From NCBI RefSeq assembly GCF_010668805.1, contig NZ_WUFT01000002.1:186001-250000 (forward strand): 64,000 bases of DNA. Reading direction: 5' to 3'. The notes beneath the pieces are model-generated. The model was not told the DNA's origin. It did not search any database and saw nothing but the letters and a program-made list of their open reading frames with translations. Position numbers and translations under genes: made by a program. The stretch comes from Rhizobium phaseoli. GTDB lineage: Bacteria > Pseudomonadota > Alphaproteobacteria > Rhizobiales > Rhizobiaceae. Positions 52,653 through 62,612 of this stretch are shown piece by piece. How positions within the stretch are numbered: position 1 is the first letter of the stretch; each line of letters opens with the position of its first letter.

Positions 52653-54178
52653 GCCGCCACTCCTGCCGCCGCCGGCGGGACCGCCGTCAGGCGCCGCCAG
52701 AGCGGCGCCATCGCCTCGGCGATTTCAAGATAGAGAGCGTAACGCCGCGCATAATGTGCCTTAAGCGAGACATCCGGACGATAATGCCGCTCGGTCTGCA
52801 CCATCGCCGCAGCACCAGTGCCGAAGTCCGCGAAGATGCCGACGCCGGTTCCAGCCGCAATCGCCGCCCCCAGCGCACCGGTTTCGCGCGAGCGGGCGAC
52901 GGTGACGGGAACGCCGAGCACATCGGCAAAGATCTGCGGCCAGATCAGGCTGCGCGAGCCGCCGCCGGACAGCACGGCTTCGTTGAAATCAGCGCCGGCC
53001 TTCCGGATCGTCTCGATGTGCTGGCGATGGCCGAAGGCGACGCCTTCGAGAAGCGCGCGCACCAGATGCCCCTTGCTGTGCCAACCGGCAAGTCCGTAGA
53101 AGCCGGCGCGCGCGTGGCCGTCCTGCTGGGCGCCATAGAGATAGGGATGATAGAGCGGGTCGTCTGCCGCGGGCTTGATCGCCGCGGCCAGTGCGCAACA
53201 GGAATCGAAGGGCGAAACCCCTTCCGCATGCTCGCCTTCGAAGAATTCCCGCACCAGCCATTCGAGATTAGCGGCCGAGGTGGCGCTGTTTTCCATCGCC
53301 ATGTAACGCGTGCGATCGAAGGTCGAGGACATGAACACCGGCCCGTCGAGGTCGGGACCGTCGATGATAACCTGGTTGATGCTCCAGGTACCGGCAATGA
53401 TCGCGGCGCTGCCGGTGCGCGAAACGCCCGAGCCGAGCGCCGAGGCGACAACATCGAACAGCCCGCCGACCACCTGCGTACCGGCAGCGAGCCCGGTTTG
53501 CGTCGCCACCTCTGCCGTTACCGTGCCGGCAATATCGGCGCTTTCGATGAGCGGCGGCAGGAGATCCATGCAATCGCCCAGTCCATAAGCCTCCATCAGC
53601 GCCTTGTCGTAGCGGCGCGCGGCAAGATCGAGCAAACCGGCCCCTGACATGTCGGAAACCTCGCTGACGCGGCGACCGGTCAGGCGGTTGACGATAAAAT
53701 CCTTGGAGAAGAACACCGTGCCGATGCGGTCGAACAGCTCCGGCCGGTAACGCTTAAGCCAGGCAAGCAATGTCGGCGTCTGGGACGGCCACGGACGCTG
53801 GCGGGCAATCGGATAGGTCCGGTCTCCGACGCCGGCCGCCCGCCATTCATCGACCAGCCCGGCCGCCCGCGTGTCGAGTGACTGGATGGCGAGCAGCGGA
53901 GCGCCGTCGCGGTCAAGCGCATAGAGACCGTTGCCATGCCCGGCGCAACCGATCGCGGCAATCTCCTCCGGCCGGATCTTTGCCTTTTCGATGCAGGCGC
54001 GGATGACCTGCCGTGCATTCATCCAGAGTTCGTCCAGCCCCCGCTCGACATGCCCGGGGCTCGGCATGCGGCTGCGTCCCTCCTCGGAGGCAGCCGCGAT
54101 CTCGTTGCCGTGCCGGTCGAAAATCACCGCCTTGATGACGGTATTTCCGGCGTCGAGCCCCAAAAGATAATCTCCCAT
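52649..54178 (-). CDS. FGGY-family carbohydrate kinase
   Basis: 509 residues from ATG 54178 (GGAGGGG upstream). N-terminal phosphate motif LLGLDAGNTVIKAVIFD, then the second-domain ATP motifs IAGTWSINQ and LSGGGSRSLIWPQIFADVLGVPV, and GALGAAIAAG near the end. It is close in pattern to xylulose/L-xylulose and erythritol kinases. It probably makes the phosphate ester later oxidised or cleaved by the GlpD-like and aldolase enzymes. It overlaps the GMC gene by four bases. Confidence 0.92.
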   Translation of the reverse strand: MGDYLLGLDAGNTVIKAVIFDRHGNEIAAASEEGRSRMPSPGHVERGLDELWMNARQVIRACIEKAKIRPEEIAAIGCAGHGNGLYALDRDGAPLLAIQSLDTRAAGLVDEWRAAGVGDRTYPIARQRPWPSQTPTLLAWLKRYRPELFDRIGTVFFSKDFIVNRLTGRRVSEVSDMSGAGLLDLAARRYDKALMEAYGLGDCMDLLPPLIESADIAGTVTAEVATQTGLAAGTQVVGGLFDVVASALGSGVSRTGSAAIIAGTWSINQVIIDGPDLDGPVFMSSTFDRTRYMAMENSATSAANLEWLVREFFEGEHAEGVSPFDSCCALAAAIKPAADDPLYHPYLYGAQQDGHARAGFYGLAGWHSKGHLVRALLEGVAFGHRQHIETIRKAGADFNEAVLSGGGSRSLIWPQIFADVLGVPVTVARSRETGALGAAIAAGTGVGIFADFGTGAAAMVQTERHYRPDVSLKAHYARRYALYLEIAEAMAPLWRRLTAVPPAAAGVAA

Positions 54179-54209
54179 GCAGAACCCCTCCGAAGGTTCG
54201 AAATCGCTC

Positions 54210-55052
54210 TCAGCCCTGCTGATAGAGCGCAAAGGCCTGTTCGCCGCTCGCATCCTCGTGCACGATCGCCATCAGCCCGCGCACCACGGCACTCGGATTG
54301 GCGTGCTGATAGATGTTGCGGCCATAGACCATGCCCACAGCGCCCTGTCGCATCAAGGCCGCCGATTTGTCGAACACGGCACGAAGATCTTCCTTGCCGC
54401 CGCCGCGGACGAGAACCGGGCACCGGGCTGCTTCCACCACCCTGTGGAAATCCTCGGCACGGGTGGTCGGATCCGCCTTGACGATATCGGCGCCCATCTC
54501 ACGGGCGAGCCGGGTCAACGTAACGATCTTGTCTGCATCGCCATCGACCATGTAGCCACCCTTTTCGGTGACCGGCTGCATCACAAGCGGCTCGATCATC
54601 AGCGGCATGCCAAACTTGTCGCAATCGGTCCGCACGCGGGAAATATTCTGCACGCACTGGCGGAACAGGTCCGGCTCGTCCGGCAGCATGAACAGGTTGA
54701 CGACGACGCAGGCCGCATCCATCTCGATTGCGCCGATCAACGGCTCGGCCTCGTTCTGCAACACCGCCCACATGTCGCGATGGCGAATGCGGTTATAGGG
54801 ATTGCCCATGTCGATACGCATGACCAGCGCCGGCTTGTCCTTGCCGGGCAGGTCCTGCAGCAGGTCCGCCTGGCCGTAATTCATCTGGATCGCATCCGGG
54901 CCGGCAGAGACCAGGGCGTTGACGACGGCCTGAATATCCTCCAACCCTTCGAGGAAGGACGGTTCGTTGCAGACGCCGTGATCGATCGCCACGTCGAGGC
55001 AGCGGCCGCCGCCGAACAGCCGGTTCATCCGGACTTTGCTGTTGTGTCGCAT
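54210..55052 (-). CDS. Class I aldolase of the DhnA/FbaB/LsrF type
   Basis: 280 residues, TIM barrel: CLDVAIDHGVCNEP, DMGNPYNRIRH, ADIVKADPTT (Schiff-base Lys) and PVLVRGGGKED (phosphate-binding). Relatives cleave ketose-1-phosphates or related phosphorylated ketones. AAGGAG precedes the ATG, which lies inside the upstream gene (28-base overlap), so translation is coupled. With the GlpD-like dehydrogenase it could yield or use dihydroxyacetone phosphate (inference). Confidence 0.9.
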   Translation of the reverse strand: MRHNSKVRMNRLFGGGRCLDVAIDHGVCNEPSFLEGLEDIQAVVNALVSAGPDAIQMNYGQADLLQDLPGKDKPALVMRIDMGNPYNRIRHRDMWAVLQNEAEPLIGAIEMDAACVVVNLFMLPDEPDLFRQCVQNISRVRTDCDKFGMPLMIEPLVMQPVTEKGGYMVDGDADKIVTLTRLAREMGADIVKADPTTRAEDFHRVVEAARCPVLVRGGGKEDLRAVFDKSAALMRQGAVGMVYGRNIYQHANPSAVVRGLMAIVHEDASGEQAFALYQQG

Positions 55053-56773
55053 TCTGTGCTCCTTGGTTCGTTCCTTGCGGAAAGCATGTCTTCGCCGACG
55101 CCGTGGCGTTCGTTGAGAAGGGTGAGAAAGCGGTGGCGCTCACTGGCGCGATGGCCCGGCGTCCAGCGCTTTTCCTGCGCCAGCAGGTCGAGGACGGCAT
55201 CCGTCATATCGAGCGAAAGCTCGCCCGAAACGGCAAGCGTGGTGCGCCGCAAAAGCAGGTCTTCGAGATGTTCCACCGCCTCATCGCGGATCAGCACCTG
55301 CAATTCGCGCACCGAATAGCTTGCGTGCGGCAGGGCTGCATCCGGGCCTGCCGCGATAAAACCCGCAATCGCCTCGGCATCCATGCCGTACCGGGCAAAC
55401 AGTTCAGCCATACGCGCGCCGGAAAAGCCTTTGCCGGACGCCACCTGCGAAAGCCAGACGGACGTGTCGGCGGGAAATGCCCGCCCGCCGCCGATTGGCC
55501 GATCGGTTGTCGCAACGCGTCGCCTTCTGCCGAGCCTTTCCAGAGCCATGTCGGCCGCCAATTCCCCAAAAGACCGGAATGTCGTCCACTTGCCGCCGAT
55601 CATGCAGAGCACAGGCGGCCCGCCCTCGGACGGCTCCAGCACGGTGCAGAAATGATCGCGCGGGATGCGTCCGGTAAAACTGTCAGTACTGGCCGGCAGT
55701 GGCCGCACGCCGGAAAACTGAAAAACGATCTGCTCCGGACGGATGGTGATGTCAGGCAGCACGAAGGCGAGCGATTGCAGGATGTAATCCCGCTCGTCCG
55801 TCTCGCAGCGCACCGTTTCCGGATCATCGACGCGGATATCGGTGGAGCCGACGAGAACCTTACCGAGATAGGGAAACAGGATACAGATCCGCCCGTCCTC
55901 GTTCTCGTAATAGATCATGTGATCGGCAAGGGCGTCGCGCAGCTCCGCATTGTCGATGATCAGATGCGAGCCTTTGGTGCCGCCCATCAGCGGTGCCGGC
56001 TGTGCTTCCGGCGAAAACAGCGTTTGATTGGCGATGTCGATCCAGCCGCCGGTGGCGTTGATGATCAGCGCCGGTTCGACGGCAACCGACGCGCCGCCTA
56101 TCTGGTCCTCGACGTGATACTGACCATTTTCGGTCCGCCGCAGTTCAGCATAGTTCAGCGCCATGGCACCGGACGTGGCTAAAAGACCATCCTGCAGAAG
56201 CTCGATGCCCAGCCGCTCGGGATGGCTGACCCAGGCGTCGAAATAGGTGGCGGAACTCTTGATGTCGGGATTGAGTCTCGGCCACTTGGCAAGCGTCGCA
56301 CGCCGGCCCCGAAACTGGTGGCGCGGCATCAGCGCCCTCTTGCGCGTCAGGAAATCATAGATGCTCAAGCCAGCCTTGATGGCGACGGCGCCGCGGCGGC
56401 TCGGACGGCGGCTGAGACCCAGGAAGCGGACGATGCCATTGCCGAGGCCGGAAAAGATGTCGAACACCGGCACCGTCGTCGGCAGCGGCGCGACGTAATG
56501 CGGCGCGTTGCGCAACAGCCGGTCGCGCTCGATCAGCGATTCCTGCACCAGCTTGAATTCGCCGTTTTCAAGATAGCGAAGCCCGCCATGCACCATGCGC
56601 GACAGCGCCGAACTGGCACCGGAGCAATAGTCATGCTTTTCGATAAGCAGCACGTTCAGCCCCTGCAGCGCCAGCTCCCGAAAGACGCTGATGCCGTTGA
56701 TGCCGCCGCCGATGATACACACGTCCACCTTCGGGCTCTGGCGAAGCCCGTCCAAGTTCTCTTCACGTTTCAT
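55025..56773 (-). CDS. GlpD-like FAD-dependent glycerol-3-phosphate/polyol-phosphate dehydrogenase
   Basis: 582 residues. FAD motif VCIIGGGINGISVFRELALQGLNVLLIEKHDYCSGASS, then RMVHGGLRYLENGEFKLVQESL (GlpD signature), the FPYLGKVLVGSTDIR region and FSGVRPLP. The C-terminal GlpD cap includes RYG and the DLLLRRTTLA block. Family members oxidise glycerol-3-P or, in EryB, erythritol-4-P at the membrane. The operon's own kinase and SorC regulator make a polyol phosphate other than glycerol-3-P plausible. Confidence 0.92.
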   Translation of the reverse strand: MKREENLDGLRQSPKVDVCIIGGGINGISVFRELALQGLNVLLIEKHDYCSGASSALSRMVHGGLRYLENGEFKLVQESLIERDRLLRNAPHYVAPLPTTVPVFDIFSGLGNGIVRFLGLSRRPSRRGAVAIKAGLSIYDFLTRKRALMPRHQFRGRRATLAKWPRLNPDIKSSATYFDAWVSHPERLGIELLQDGLLATSGAMALNYAELRRTENGQYHVEDQIGGASVAVEPALIINATGGWIDIANQTLFSPEAQPAPLMGGTKGSHLIIDNAELRDALADHMIYYENEDGRICILFPYLGKVLVGSTDIRVDDPETVRCETDERDYILQSLAFVLPDITIRPEQIVFQFSGVRPLPASTDSFTGRIPRDHFCTVLEPSEGGPPVLCMIGGKWTTFRSFGELAADMALERLGRRRRVATTDRPIGGGRAFPADTSVWLSQVASGKGFSGARMAELFARYGMDAEAIAGFIAAGPDAALPHASYSVRELQVLIRDEAVEHLEDLLLRRTTLAVSGELSLDMTDAVLDLLAQEKRWTPGHRASERHRFLTLLNERHGVGEDMLSARNEPRSTECDTTAKSG

Positions 56774-56785
56774 GATGGCGATCCG

Positions 56786-57778
56786 CTATCTCATATCAGT
56801 CAGTTTCGCCGCAATGGCCGCATCGATCGCCGCGCGATCGGCGGCATCCAGCCGGATGGTCCCGGCCCGCGCATTGTCGATCGCCTGTGCCGGATTGCGC
56901 GCCCCGCAGAGCGCAAAGGTGACGCCGGGCTGGGCCAGCGTCCAGGCAATCACGGTCTGGGCGATGCTGGCGCCGTGTTTTTCGGCGACCGGCCGGATGG
57001 CGTCGGCCAACGCCATTGCCTTCTGGCGGTTGGCGACCGAAAAGCGCGGGTTATCCTTGCGCTGGTCATCGCCTGAGAACACACGGTCCGGACCGATGGT
57101 CCCGGACAGCAACCCCAGCGCCAGCGACGAATAGCTCAGTGTCGCTATCCCGTTCACCTTGGTCAGCGGCAGAAGCTCCGCCTCGATCTCGCGGTCGATC
57201 ATGCTGAACCGCTCCTGGATGGCATCCAGACCACCGGCATCGATATAGGCATTGAGGTCGTCGCGGCTGACATTGCTTGCCCCGATCGCCCGGATCTTGC
57301 CCGCGGTGCGCAGATCTTCCATCGCCCGCATCGTTTCTTCGACCGCTGTCGTCGGATCCTGCCAATGGGTGATGTAGAGGTCGATGTAGTCGGTTCCGAG
57401 CCGCCTCAAGCTTTCCTCGACCTCGTGCAGGATCGCATCGCGGCCGAGATAACGGTGGACCGGTTTGCCGTCCTGATCGAAGAAATGGCGGCCTCTCTGC
57501 GTATGCCAGACAAGGCCGCATTTGGTGGCGATGACGGCCTTGTCGCGGCGACCGGACAGCGCCTTGCCGACAATTTCCTCGGACCGTCCAAGCCCATAGG
57601 CCGGCGCCGTGTCGATCAGTGTCACGCCGGCGTCGAGCGATGCCTGGATCGCGGCGATCGATTCGTTTTCGTCAGTCCCGCCCCACATCCAGCCGCCGAT
57701 CGCCCAGGTGCCCAGCCCAACCGCCGAGGTGGAGACGCCGGATTTGCCGATCTCACGTGTCAATTGCTGTCCGCTCAT
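56786..57778 (-). CDS. Aldo/keto reductase
   Basis: 330 residues, NADP-dependent (alpha/beta)8 barrel. The tetrad is visible: Asp and Tyr in DTAPAYGLGRSEE, Lys in ATKCGLV, His in YITHWQDP. Then IRAIGASN and the NADP-binding CGARNPAQAIDNA. ATG 57778 is chosen because it has AAGGA upstream and overlaps the regulator's stop (ATGA); 57784 is the alternative. It interconverts a carbonyl and an alcohol of the operon's substrate (inference). Confidence 0.93.
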   Translation of the reverse strand: MSGQQLTREIGKSGVSTSAVGLGTWAIGGWMWGGTDENESIAAIQASLDAGVTLIDTAPAYGLGRSEEIVGKALSGRRDKAVIATKCGLVWHTQRGRHFFDQDGKPVHRYLGRDAILHEVEESLRRLGTDYIDLYITHWQDPTTAVEETMRAMEDLRTAGKIRAIGASNVSRDDLNAYIDAGGLDAIQERFSMIDREIEAELLPLTKVNGIATLSYSSLALGLLSGTIGPDRVFSGDDQRKDNPRFSVANRQKAMALADAIRPVAEKHGASIAQTVIAWTLAQPGVTFALCGARNPAQAIDNARAGTIRLDAADRAAIDAAIAAKLTDMR

Positions 57779-58779
57779 GCCCATTTTCCTTCGCCATTCG
57801 CCAGTGCCAGCACCTGCGCACCCGTCGCCTCATCAGTCACCAGCGTATCCAGATGATTGCCCCTGAGAACGCTGAGGATCGGGCCTGCCTTGTTCGGCCC
57901 GCTCGCCACACCGATCTTGGTGGGGATCGAGGCGAATTCCGCCAGCGTCAACGACACCAGCGAACGGTTGAGGCTGTAGTCGCAGACCCGGCCATGATCA
58001 TCGAGCAGATGCGCCAGCAATTCGCAGGAGGCGCCGGACCGCTCGATCGCGGCGCGGTCGGTGCTTGAGGAGGGATGTAGGTCGTAATAGCTGGAATCGT
58101 CCGACAGGATCGAACCGATGCCGACCACCGCCACCTTCGCCTCGCGCGCCCGTTTGAAAACGTCTGCGACGGAGCGCATGTTGATCAGCATCGCCCGCTG
58201 CTCGGCATCGTCGGCAAAGAGCGGTGCGTGGATCTGGTAGGAACGTCCTCCAAGCCGGTCGGCCATCAAGGTCGAGACATGGTTGACGTCGGTGTAGTGC
58301 TTACCCTGCACGCACCCGGTTGCCGGAATGACTTCGATGTCGAAACGACGCGGCGGCTGCAGACCGGCGACGACGGCGCTCACCCCTTTGCCGCCGGTAA
58401 TGCAGATCGTATCGCCGTCGACGATCTCTTCCACCAGCAACCGCGCTGCCGCTTCGCCGACAGCTTGCAGCGCCGTCTGCGGATTGTCGGACACCGTCGG
58501 CACCACCACCGCACGACCGATGCCGCCAAGCGCCAGCAGCCGTTCTTCCATATCAACCAGCGGCTCGACCGGCGACTTGATCTTGATCTCGACCAGGCCG
58601 AGCTGGCGGCCGCGCTTGATCAGGCGGTTGACGGTGGCGTGCGAGATGCCGAGCTGATCGGCAATTTGCGCCTGCGTCAGTCCTTCGAGAAAATGCAGCA
58701 CCAGAGCCTGGTGCATCTGCCGGGCGATGACGATTTCCTCGCGCGGCGCGTTCGCGGGTCTGAGTTTGGCTATCGGCAT
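57775..58779 (-). CDS. SorC-family sugar-binding transcriptional regulator
   Basis: 334 residues. N-terminal helix-turn-helix LVLHFLEGLTQAQIADQLGISHATVNRLIKRGRQLGLVEI, then the SorC sugar-phosphate-binding domain (AARLLVEEIVDGDTICITGGKGVSAVV, VIPATGCVQG, VVGIGSI, and SLTLAEFASIPTKIGVASGPNKAGPI). It is encoded within the operon just after the permease, 1 base apart. It likely binds the paired dyads upstream of the operon. EryD of the erythritol operon belongs to this family. Confidence 0.94.
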   Translation of the reverse strand: MPIAKLRPANAPREEIVIARQMHQALVLHFLEGLTQAQIADQLGISHATVNRLIKRGRQLGLVEIKIKSPVEPLVDMEERLLALGGIGRAVVVPTVSDNPQTALQAVGEAAARLLVEEIVDGDTICITGGKGVSAVVAGLQPPRRFDIEVIPATGCVQGKHYTDVNHVSTLMADRLGGRSYQIHAPLFADDAEQRAMLINMRSVADVFKRAREAKVAVVGIGSILSDDSSYYDLHPSSSTDRAAIERSGASCELLAHLLDDHGRVCDYSLNRSLVSLTLAEFASIPTKIGVASGPNKAGPILSVLRGNHLDTLVTDEATGAQVLALANGEGKWA

Positions 58780-58780
58780 A

Positions 58781-59773
58781 TCAGGCAGCCTTCCGCTTGT
58801 GCAGGAAATGGTCGATCGAGACGGCGGCAAGCAGAATGCAGCCTTTGATCATATCTTGCCAATAGACGGACACGTCGAGCAAGATCAACGAGCTTGTGAC
58901 GACCGACAGCAGGGCAATACCGAGAATTGCCCCGAGGATGGTGCCGGAGCCGCCATTCAGCGATGCACCGCCAATCACCGCAGCGGCGATGATGTTGAGT
59001 TCCATGCCGACACCAAAGGTCGGGGTCGCGGCGCCGAAGCGGGACATGTAGATTACCCCGGCAACACCGGACAGCGTGGTGCAGAGCACCGTCACCCAGA
59101 ATTTCACCTGGTTGGTCTTGATGCCGGAATAGAGCGCCGCCTTCTCGTTGCTGCCGGTGTAGAACACCTTGCGGAAGGCGGTTGCCCGGCGCAGCAGGAA
59201 ATCGAATAGCACGACGACGGCAACGAAGATCAAGATCACGTAGGGGACACCGGAGAACGTGCCCTGCCCGATCGCTTTGAACGAGGGCGGCAAAGTGAAT
59301 AGCGATAACGGCGTGCCCTTGGTGATGATCAGGCAGACGCCGCGCACGATCACCATCGCCGCAAGCGAGGTGATGAAGTGGTTGAGCCCGACGACCGTGA
59401 CGAAGAAGCCCATGACACAGCCGATCAGGCCGCTGGCAATGATCCCGATCAGGGATGCGCTCCACGGATCGAGCCCCATCAGGAATAGCGAGCCCGACAG
59501 CACCATCGAGAAGCAGACGACCGAGCCCACCGACAGGTCGATGCCGCCGACGATTAGCAGGATGGTCATGCCGACGACGACGATCCCTTCGACGGAGAAC
59601 GACATCAGCATCGCCCGGAAATTGCCGAGCGTCAGAAAATGCGGCGAGGCAAAGCTCATCGCGATGCAGAGCGCCAGGATGATCGCGATCAGTCCCGCCT
59701 CGCGCATCGTTCCCAGCCGTTTCCAGCCGGGGGCGCGTGCCTGATGTGCCGTTGCCAACGTAGCGTCCGCCAT
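58781..59773 (-). CDS. Ribose-type sugar ABC permease (RbsC-like, CUT2)
   Basis: 330 residues from ATG 59773 (AGGAGAGAAGG upstream). About ten hydrophobic segments; CUT2 motifs VGMTILLIVGGIDLSVGSVV, FITSLAAMVIVRGV, YSGIKTNQVKFWVTVLC and AAAVIGGASLNGGSGTILGAILG. It forms the membrane channel with the double ATPase encoded upstream. Confidence 0.95.
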   Translation of the reverse strand: MADATLATAHQARAPGWKRLGTMREAGLIAIILALCIAMSFASPHFLTLGNFRAMLMSFSVEGIVVVGMTILLIVGGIDLSVGSVVCFSMVLSGSLFLMGLDPWSASLIGIIASGLIGCVMGFFVTVVGLNHFITSLAAMVIVRGVCLIITKGTPLSLFTLPPSFKAIGQGTFSGVPYVILIFVAVVVLFDFLLRRATAFRKVFYTGSNEKAALYSGIKTNQVKFWVTVLCTTLSGVAGVIYMSRFGAATPTFGVGMELNIIAAAVIGGASLNGGSGTILGAILGIALLSVVTSSLILLDVSVYWQDMIKGCILLAAVSIDHFLHKRKAA

Positions 59774-59801
59774 GACCTTCTCTCCTGCCCCTGCTTTTTC
59801 T

Positions 59802-61343
59802 CTATGCGGCATGCTCTGATGCCCTTGAACCGTCGTGACCGCCGATGCCCGACGCCAGCCGCATGATCTCTTCCTCCGTCATCGCCTCGCCTTCGACCTG
59901 GCCTGCCACCCTGCCCTCGTGGATGACCAGCACACGGTCGCAGAGGCCGAGAAGCTCCGGCAGTTCCGACGAAATGACGACGATGCCGATGCCGGAGCGC
60001 GCGAGATCGCGCAGTAGCCGGTGGATTTCTGACTTGGCGCCGACATCGATGCCGCGGGTCGGCTCGTCCATCAGGATGACCTTGGGATTGACCGCCAACT
60101 GCTTGGCAATCGCCACCTTCTGCTGGTTTCCGCCTGACAGCGACGACACCGGCATGTCGATGCCACCCATCCGCACGCCGAGCCGTCGGACCAGGTCACG
60201 GGCACGATCCGTCTCGGCCTTGGAATTCAACAGTCCAAGCGGTCCGGTCAGGGATTTCAGATCGAGAACGGCAATGTTCTGGGCGATGGAGAGATCGAGG
60301 AATATGCCGGAACCTTTCCGGTCTTCCGACAGGTAAACGACCCCCGCCTGCACGGCCTGCGCATAGGACCGCGTCCGCAGCCGCTGCCCATGCAGTTCAA
60401 CCTTGCCTGCAATCACCGGCCGCAATCCGCAAATACCTTCGGCGATCTCGGTGCGGCCGGAGCCAATCAGCCCGCCGAGACCAAGAATTTCGCCCTTGCG
60501 CAGGTCGAAGCTCACATGCGCGAAGCGGCTGCCGTCGCCGAGATTGCGGACGCTTAGAATTGTCTCGCCGGTCCGCTCCGCCGGCGCCTGCTTTTCCGGA
60601 TAGAGCTGGGTGATCTCTCGCCCGACCATGCGGCGCACCACATCATCCGGCGTCACATCCGCCACCTTCTCCGTCGAGACATAGCGGCCATCGCGAAAGA
60701 CGGTGACCCGGTCGCACAGGCTGAAAATTTCGGCCATGCGGTGGCTGATGTAGATAATCGAAATACCCTCCGCCTTGAGGTCGCGAATGATGCCGAACAG
60801 CACCTGCGCCTCCGATTCGGTCAGCGCTGCCGTCGGTTCGTCGAAGATCAGCACCCGGCATTCGAGCGTCAGCGCCTTGGCGATCTCGACAAGCTGTTGG
60901 CTGGAAATCGACAAGTCGCCGACTTTACGGCGCACGTCGATCGGCGCCAGCCGGTTCATCACGACCTGCGCATCCCGCTCCAGCCTGCGATAGTTCATGA
61001 AAGGCGAGCGGCGACGGTTGGTCGCGGCCATGAACATGTTCTCGGCCACTGTCGCATCGGGGCAGAGCGCGATTTCCTGATGCACGAGACCAAGTCCGAG
61101 GGTTTGCGCCACGGCCGGCGACGTCACCGTTACCGGCACGCCGTCGACGACAACTTCCCCCTCGGTCGGCTGCAGCACGCCGGCAATGATGTTCATCAGC
61201 GTCGACTTGCCCGCGCCGTTTTCGCCGCAAAGCGCATGAACCTCGCCTCTTTCCAGGCTGAAGCACACCTCCGTCAACGCCTTAACTGCACCGAAGTGCT
61301 TACTGACATTGCGGATTTCCAGAACAGGCACCGACGCCATCAT
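59802..61343 (-). CDS. Ribose-type sugar ABC ATPase with two nucleotide-binding domains (RbsA-like)
   Basis: 513 residues from ATG-ATG 61343 (GAGGAGAAG upstream). First domain Walker [13 protein letters not shown], signature [14 protein letters not shown], Walker [13 protein letters not shown]. The second domain has a degenerate Walker A ([12 protein letters not shown]), normal for RbsA, and [32 protein letters not shown]. It drives uptake through the permease. Confidence 0.95.
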   Translation of the reverse strand: MMASVPVLEIRNVSKHFGAVKALTEVCFSLERGEVHALCGENGAGKSTLMNIIAGVLQPTEGEVVVDGVPVTVTSPAVAQTLGLGLVHQEIALCPDATVAENMFMAATNRRRSPFMNYRRLERDAQVVMNRLAPIDVRRKVGDLSISSQQLVEIAKALTLECRVLIFDEPTAALTESEAQVLFGIIRDLKAEGISIIYISHRMAEIFSLCDRVTVFRDGRYVSTEKVADVTPDDVVRRMVGREITQLYPEKQAPAERTGETILSVRNLGDGSRFAHVSFDLRKGEILGLGGLIGSGRTEIAEGICGLRPVIAGKVELHGQRLRTRSYAQAVQAGVVYLSEDRKGSGIFLDLSIAQNIAVLDLKSLTGPLGLLNSKAETDRARDLVRRLGVRMGGIDMPVSSLSGGNQQKVAIAKQLAVNPKVILMDEPTRGIDVGAKSEIHRLLRDLARSGIGIVVISSELPELLGLCDRVLVIHEGRVAGQVEGEAMTEEEIMRLASGIGGHDGSRASEHAA

Positions 61344-61406
61344 CGTCTTCTCCTCACTTCCGCGGTGGCTGTCCGGAACTTCTGCCCGGACAGCCGGCAC
61401 AAAGGC

Positions 61407-62435
61407 CTACTCATCGATGCCTTTGGTGCCCCGCCGCTTGAGGTACTTGTCCCAGTAGAAGTCGTCGGCATTATCAGCCGTGACGATCGACAGGCCGTTG
61501 TCGACGAACGGAATGCTCATCGGGTTGAAGCTAGCGCGCTTGGCGTCGTTCATCGGGTCGATGAGTTCCGGATGCTTGGCAAGCCACAGGAGCATGAAGC
61601 CCATGTAACCCTGCATGCCCTGATTCGGGTTGATCGAGCCGAACACTTCGCCCGCCTTGATCATGTCGAGGATGTTGGCGTTGACGTCGGCGCACATCAC
61701 GAGAATTTTGCCGCCGCTTTCCTTGTTGGCCTGGGAAGCGCCGATTGCCGAGTTCGCTTCCGGCATGAAGACGGCGCCGAGGTTCGGATGTGCCTGCACC
61801 AGGCTCATCAGGCCCTGATAGGCCTTGTTCGGGTCCTGGTTGGACGCAGCGCGGCCGACCAGCTTCATATCCGGATATTTTCCCTCCATACGGGCGATGA
61901 AGGCGGCGATACGCTTGTCGTGATTGTCCTGGCCGGGATTTTCGAGGACAGCATATTCGCCTTTGCCACCCATCTTTTCGGCAATCGCATCGGCCGCATA
62001 GGTGCCTTCGCGGGTATTGTCCGACGTAATGAACGAGATGCGCTTGGAGAGCGGCGCATCGGCTGCGAAGGTGACGACCGCCGTGCCCTGGTCGATGGCC
62101 CGGTTGATCGGCTCGATGAACGGGTCGGAGTTCATCGGGTGAACGAGGATACCGGCCGGGTTCTGGGCCAGCGCCTGGTCGAATGTGGCAATCTGCTTGT
62201 TGACATCATATTCCGGCGTGCCGGTATAGGCTGTCTCGCAACCCAGCTGCTGACCGGCCTGCTTGAACATTTCATAGACCGGGAACCAATATTCGACGCC
62301 CGAGACCATGACGTTCATGACGTATTTTTCGCCCGGCTTGCAGCGGAACGGATTTTCCTCGCCCGCGCTGGCTGCGCCGGCAAATAACGTCGATGCGAGG
62401 ACCGCCAATGCGGTCGTGCTTAAAAATCTGCGCAA
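61407..62435 (-). CDS. Ribose-type periplasmic sugar-binding protein
   Basis: 343 residues from TTG 62435, chosen because AGGAGG lies just upstream and the signal peptide LRRFLSTTALAVLASTLFAGAASA begins here. A longer open frame to 62579 has no ribosome site and would bury the signal. The mature protein is of the periplasmic-binding type I fold: YVMNVMVSGVEYWFPVYEMF, PAGILVHPMNSDPF, FITSDNTREG, AVFMPEANSAIGAS. Its binding residues do not match a ligand I know. First gene of the nine-gene operon. Confidence 0.92.
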   Translation of the reverse strand: MRRFLSTTALAVLASTLFAGAASAGEENPFRCKPGEKYVMNVMVSGVEYWFPVYEMFKQAGQQLGCETAYTGTPEYDVNKQIATFDQALAQNPAGILVHPMNSDPFIEPINRAIDQGTAVVTFAADAPLSKRISFITSDNTREGTYAADAIAEKMGGKGEYAVLENPGQDNHDKRIAAFIARMEGKYPDMKLVGRAASNQDPNKAYQGLMSLVQAHPNLGAVFMPEANSAIGASQANKESGGKILVMCADVNANILDMIKAGEVFGSINPNQGMQGYMGFMLLWLAKHPELIDPMNDAKRASFNPMSIPFVDNGLSIVTADNADDFYWDKYLKRRGTKGIDE

Positions 62436-62540
62436 GTTTCCTCCTCGAGGCCGAAGCCCCTCCCAAATATCCGGCGGCGCCTGAAGGGCTGCCGATGATC
62501 CATTGAAGACCGGAATTCCTCCTCGAAGTCCGGTATGGGC

Positions 62541-62569
62541 AGGTAATCTGAACAGCAGAGAACTGTCAA
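62541..62569 (-). promoter_or_regulatory. Candidate promoter of the nine-gene sugar/polyol operon
   Basis: On the minus strand: TTGACA, a 17-base spacer, then TTACCT, ~105 bases before the TTG start. The -35 is perfect and the -10 weak, as expected of a regulated promoter. Confidence 0.45.
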
Positions 62570-62583
62570 TAAAATTCATTAGA

Positions 62584-62597
62584 TGAAATATATTTCA
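62584..62597. promoter_or_regulatory. Perfect 14-bp palindrome, candidate SorC operator
   Basis: TGAAATATATTTCA lies 15 bases upstream of the -35 element of the operon promoter. The position fits an activator or a looping repressor. Confidence 0.5.
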
Positions 62598-62612
62598 CAT
62601 AGATGCCGATAG

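Noticed and set aside
60741..62387. 548-residue + strand frame opposite the sugar ATPase and binding-protein genes
   Set aside because: Antisense shadow, no motifs.
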